Part shown: piece after piece, positions 61,294 to 64,000 of the stretch | How the letters are laid out: each line of letters starts with the position of its first letter | Numbering within the stretch: position 1 is the stretch's first letter | Assembly (NCBI GenBank): GCA_034431765.1 | Contig: DAOUDD010000145.1 | Coordinates: 11,656-75,655 of the forward strand | Reading direction: 5' to 3' | From: DASYAN01 sp034431765 | Lineage (GTDB): Bacteria; Chloroflexota; Ktedonobacteria; Ktedonobacterales; Ktedonobacteraceae | DNA length: 64,000 nucleotides | The notes under the pieces: model-generated | What the model saw: the letters and a program-made list of their open reading frames with translations, nothing else | The model's database searches: none | Told to the model about the DNA's origin: nothing | Program-made: the position numbers and the translations under genes

Positions 61294-61339
61294 TGCTTGA
61301 ACAGACCTCACGTTAAAAAACGCAAGTTCTGTTCAAGCA
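61294..61339. repeat. Inverted repeat at the broken SDR gene
   Basis: TGCTTGAACAGA and its exact inverse, with a further ACGTT/AACG pairing inside. It may be the scar or end of an inserted element, or a terminator. Confidence 0.55.
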
Positions 61340-61411
61340 GACTCTCTCCATTGAGCTAGACCAACAGCTTCCTCGATGAGCGTGCTTTCCTGCTAGCTTG
61401 ATCGCTTTGGT

Positions 61412-62320
61412 TTATTTGGAATCCATGTCGAAGTAGTAATCCTGATCGAGATCTTCCAGGAGAGTGGGTTGCACGGGCTGCCACCCCAACATCTGTTGGG
61501 TCAGCGTACTTGATGCTGAGCAGTCCATTGAGAAGAAGTAGCTAAGCCAGCCGAAGTGTTCGTTGGCTTCCTCGACAGGGAGAGCAACAACTGGAATGTT
61601 GAGGCGACGGCCAATGACGCCCGCGATGTCACGCACTGGCACTCCTTCCTCGGCGACCGCGTGAAGACGTGAGCCTGCTGGCGCGCTTTCCAGTGCCAAA
61701 CGGTAGAGATGTGCAGAATCGAGTCGGTGTACAGTGGACCAGCGATTCGATCCGTCTCCTGGATAAGCTGATACGCCCTTCGCGCGAGCAATGTCGATGA
61801 GGAACGGGATAAACCCATGATCGCCTTTGCCATGAACCGATGGTGGATTGCGCACGAGCGATACGCGTACACCGCGCGAGGCCAGCGCTAATGTGACTTT
61901 TTCCAGGCCAGCACGAGGATACTCCGCAGCCAAATTGGGGTCCATCGCGTCCTTCTCCGTTGCAGGACGACCTGGCGACATAAGAACAATCCCGAAGGTC
62001 ACAACAAGCGGGCGATCAGATCCAGCAAGTGCGGCGCCAAGCGTCTCGATGGCATGTCGATCAGTTTCAGCAGCACCAGCAAGGTCAGAGAAGTCATGAA
62101 CGTAGGCGGTATGAATCACACCGTCCGCAGCAGCAGCCCCACTGTGTAGGCTGTCAAGATCATTGAGCGCGCCGCGATGCACCTCTGCTCCAGCAGAGGC
62201 GATTGATGCAGCGGCTGCATCTGAACGAGCCAGTCCCAGGACCTGGTGCCCTGCCTCGATCAACTCGCGGACGATAGCGGAGCCGATAAAACCTGTTGCG
62301 CCGGTAACGAAAACTCTCAT
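61412..62320 (-). CDS. Extended SDR family NAD(P)-dependent oxidoreductase
   Basis: A 302-residue atypical SDR. The Rossmann motif FVTGATGFIGSAIVREL is intact. Downstream are VIHTAYVHDFSDL and a region of the usual YxxxK that here reads YPRAGLEKVTLAL. This subgroup is known from nucleoside-diphosphate-sugar epimerase annotations without a defined substrate. Start at ATG 62320, with GGAG 9 bases upstream, rather than 62335. It is divergent from an XRE/MmyB-type regulator, a pairing seen often for this family. Confidence 0.87.
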   Translation of the reverse strand: MRVFVTGATGFIGSAIVRELIEAGHQVLGLARSDAAAASIASAGAEVHRGALNDLDSLHSGAAAADGVIHTAYVHDFSDLAGAAETDRHAIETLGAALAGSDRPLVVTFGIVLMSPGRPATEKDAMDPNLAAEYPRAGLEKVTLALASRGVRVSLVRNPPSVHGKGDHGFIPFLIDIARAKGVSAYPGDGSNRWSTVHRLDSAHLYRLALESAPAGSRLHAVAEEGVPVRDIAGVIGRRLNIPVVALPVEEANEHFGWLSYFFSMDCSASSTLTQQMLGWQPVQPTLLEDLDQDYYFDMDSK

Positions 62321-62381
62321 AGGTAAATTCTCCATTAGACTTAATATAGAGGCTTCAGGTGTGCAGCTAGACTACATATGA

Positions 62382-62458
62382 ACTGGTTTGGTTAGCAGTA
62401 ACCACTGCCGACGAGCACAAATCTGGTTTCGTTGGACAGGTTTTACTGGTTCGGTAGG
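62382..62458. promoter_or_regulatory. Three direct repeats in the SDR-regulator intergenic region
   Basis: ACTGGTTTGGTT (62382), TCTGGTTTCGTT (62422) and ACTGGTTCGGTA (62445) stand in the same orientation between the divergent genes. They are likely sites for the adjacent regulator. Confidence 0.5.
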
Positions 62459-62590
62459 CACGTCTAGGATGGTTCTACTCACCTGCTCTGCTATTAGTGT
62501 ATAATGAGAGGCATGTTTTAACGAGATAAGCATTTATTCTAGAACTGACACTTCTAGCTTATGGTCACCTCGCTGATTGGAGAATGTCGC

Positions 62591-63478
62591 GTGCCTATGA
62601 ATCAATTGGAGTTGGATCGTCATCACGAACTAGCTGAGTTCTTGCGGATACGTCGCGCACGCGTATCGCCGGAACAGGTCGGATTACCAAGAGGGGCGCG
62701 TAGGCGCACACCTGGTTTACGGCGGGGAGAAGTGGCTCTACTCGCTGGAGTAAGCCCTGAGTGGTACACCAGGCTTGAGCAGGGACGGGATATTAACGTC
62801 TCCGTGCAATTGTTGGAAAACCTGACGAGAGTCTTGCAACTGGACGCGAACGAACGCGCACATCTATTTTTGCTAGCACTCAGACAGCCTCCTCCCGTCG
62901 AGACGTTCTCACCAACGACGATCAGCCCGATCTTGCAACAGTTTCTCAATCAACTGGGGACGATTCCAGCATGCGTCGTTGATGCTCACTTGACTCTTGT
63001 GGCCTGGAATGCCGCATTTTGCGTTGTTTTTGGCAACTACACATCACGCTCGGAGCGAGAGCGAAACTTGATCTGGAGATTATTCACATCCCCTCTCCCG
63101 CAGCAAGGTCGCGAGGAGTGGGAGGAACTTGTGCGCGTGTATCTGGCACAATTTCGTCTCGAATATGGTCGTTTCATCAAAGATCCCTGGTGGGCCGAAC
63201 AGATCGCAGAATTGAGCCGGATCAGTCCACTATTTCGGGAATTATGGGTCCGTCATGATGTGATTAACGTCTCGGAGGGACAGAAAACGATGCATCATCC
63301 GCTTGTCGGAGAGTTAATCTTTGATTTTCTCTGGTTCCAGACGGTCGATTCCAGCAATCTGCGCCTGCTGATTCACACGCCGCGTAGCAACTCTAAGACA
63401 GCCAATAAAATCGAGCAGCTTCTGGACTTTGAGGCTGGACGGAATGTGCAGGCCACACCAGAGGCTGTCTCCTCATGA
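62591..63478 (+). CDS. XRE-family regulator with MmyB-type ligand domain
   Basis: A 295-residue regulator. RARVSPEQVGLPRGARRRT and PGLRRGEVALLAGVSPEWYT are the N-terminal helix-turn-helix of the MmyB group. The C-terminal domain (about 110-270) has WNAAFCVVFGNY and LRLLIHTPRSNS, as in MmyB-like ligand-binding folds. It probably controls the divergent SDR gene through the direct repeats between them. The GTG at 62591 has GGAG 8 bases before it. Confidence 0.85.
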   Translation: MPMNQLELDRHHELAEFLRIRRARVSPEQVGLPRGARRRTPGLRRGEVALLAGVSPEWYTRLEQGRDINVSVQLLENLTRVLQLDANERAHLFLLALRQPPPVETFSPTTISPILQQFLNQLGTIPACVVDAHLTLVAWNAAFCVVFGNYTSRSERERNLIWRLFTSPLPQQGREEWEELVRVYLAQFRLEYGRFIKDPWWAEQIAELSRISPLFRELWVRHDVINVSEGQKTMHHPLVGELIFDFLWFQTVDSSNLRLLIHTPRSNSKTANKIEQLLDFEAGRNVQATPEAVSS

Positions 63479-63497
63479 TGAGTTTGAGGGATAAGTA

Positions 63498-64000
63498 ATG
63501 AGACTCTCTCCCCTGGATGTATCGCAACTCTCCGCATCATGGTCGTTTGCCGATCGGTGGTCTCTGACTCCGCTAGCGGGCGGCATGAACAACTTTACAT
63601 GGCGTGTAGAAACCTCTGACAGGCAACATTATGTATTACGCCTTGGGCCAGATCTTACGCGTCTTGCCAGCCGACAATATGAAGCTGCTCTGCTCCAAGC
63701 GTTAAGTGCGAAGGAGTTGCCATTTCTTTTGCCAGTGCCAATTCCAACTCGCAGTGGAGAACTGCTTGTGACGTGTAAGTTAGAGATAGGTGTCTCTGCT
63801 ATTGCAACGTTGCATCCTTTTTTGCCAGGCACTCCACCGGATCGCAATGATCCCCTCAGTGCAACTAAGGCAGCGGTAGCACTGGCACAACTTGACCTTG
63901 CACTTGCCAGTCTTCCCGGGCTGCAACTCTCCGGCGAGGTCCAATCTCTGCCAACCTTTGGCGAGCTTCTGCATGGGCGTGTGCACATCTCAGATCCACT
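63498..64000 (+). CDS. Aminoglycoside/choline phosphotransferase-like protein (partial)
   Basis: The ATG at 63498, with GAGGG upstream, opens a frame to the right edge. The N-terminal lobe has LTPLAGGMNNFTWRVETSDR and HYVLRLGP, matching the nucleotide-binding lobe of APH-type kinases. The LPFLLPVPIPTRSGELL hinge is followed by IATLHPFLPGTPP. The catalytic HGDxHxxN motif lies beyond the window. The gene starts 19 bases after the regulator stop codon, so the two are probably in one operon. Confidence 0.75.
   Translation, partial: MRLSPLDVSQLSASWSFADRWSLTPLAGGMNNFTWRVETSDRQHYVLRLGPDLTRLASRQYEAALLQALSAKELPFLLPVPIPTRSGELLVTCKLEIGVSAIATLHPFLPGTPPDRNDPLSATKAAVALAQLDLALASLPGLQLSGEVQSLPTFGELLHGRVHISDP

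Noticed and set aside
1..64000. CRISPR array or cas genes
   Set aside because: No regularly spaced direct repeats and no Cas signatures were seen.

Overview
The window reads as chromosome of a Ktedonobacteria-like member of the Chloroflexota. The pointers are a bacterial Cdc48-type double AAA ATPase next to ftsH, a fused mannose-1-phosphate guanylyltransferase/phosphomannomutase-like protein, a GxGYxYP-domain protein, zinc-ribbon membrane and kinase proteins, many small palindromic repeats, and decayed transposon pieces between housekeeping genes. The taxonomic call is an inference from gene content; there is no rRNA in the window. Shine-Dalgarno sequences are mostly clear (GGAGG type), and several start codons were moved downstream to fit them.

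Layout. 1-5 kb: end of a tail-hub-like protein, a SAM methyltransferase, greA, birA and a candidate structured RNA upstream of birA. 5-11 kb: small proteins, the nucleotidyltransferase/phosphomutase fusion, a zinc-ribbon membrane protein, a nested palindrome, an epimerase-like protein lacking its catalytic pair and a small excisionase-type DNA-binding protein. 11-18.5 kb: polA, an LL-DAP-type aminotransferase and a glycogen debranching enzyme. 18.5-24 kb is accessory: a transposition-gene remnant, hypothetical and secreted proteins, and a STAND (NB-ARC) regulator cut by an in-frame TGA. 24-36 kb: an FTR1 iron permease with a large palindrome upstream, a kinase-phosphatase fusion, membrane and GxGYxYP proteins, an acyl-CoA synthetase and two tandem, complementary acyl-CoA dehydrogenases. 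36-42.5 kb: a DNA alkyltransferase, tRNA-Val(CAC), pcm, a sensor kinase operon and membrane proteins. 42.8-48.4 kb: a Cdc48-like ATPase divergent from ftsH-thpR. 48.4-50 kb is decayed. 50-60 kb is a branched-chain amino acid and threonine block, ilvB-ilvN-ilvC-leuA-thrB-thrC-glycosyltransferase. 60-64 kb: gene remnants, a membrane protein, an SDR oxidoreductase divergent from its likely XRE/MmyB-type regulator, and the start of an APH-type phosphotransferase.

The two most interesting signals are regulatory. First, a related stem-loop with conserved flanks lies in the 5' leader of at least five unrelated genes, always in the gene's own orientation. Examples are 6147-6200, 11241-11371, 27396-27559, 36342-36400 and 45547-45600. 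In the last copy the stem sequence changes on both sides, as expected of a conserved RNA fold. Second, ilvB is preceded by a reading frame extraordinarily rich in Leu, Val, Ile and Thr codons. It ends in a hairpin that can compete with a strong terminator, the layout of a transcription attenuator. In the same block IlvN has lost two residues known in E. coli to bind valine, and LeuA lacks its C-terminal regulatory domain, so control may have moved from enzyme feedback to the leader RNA.
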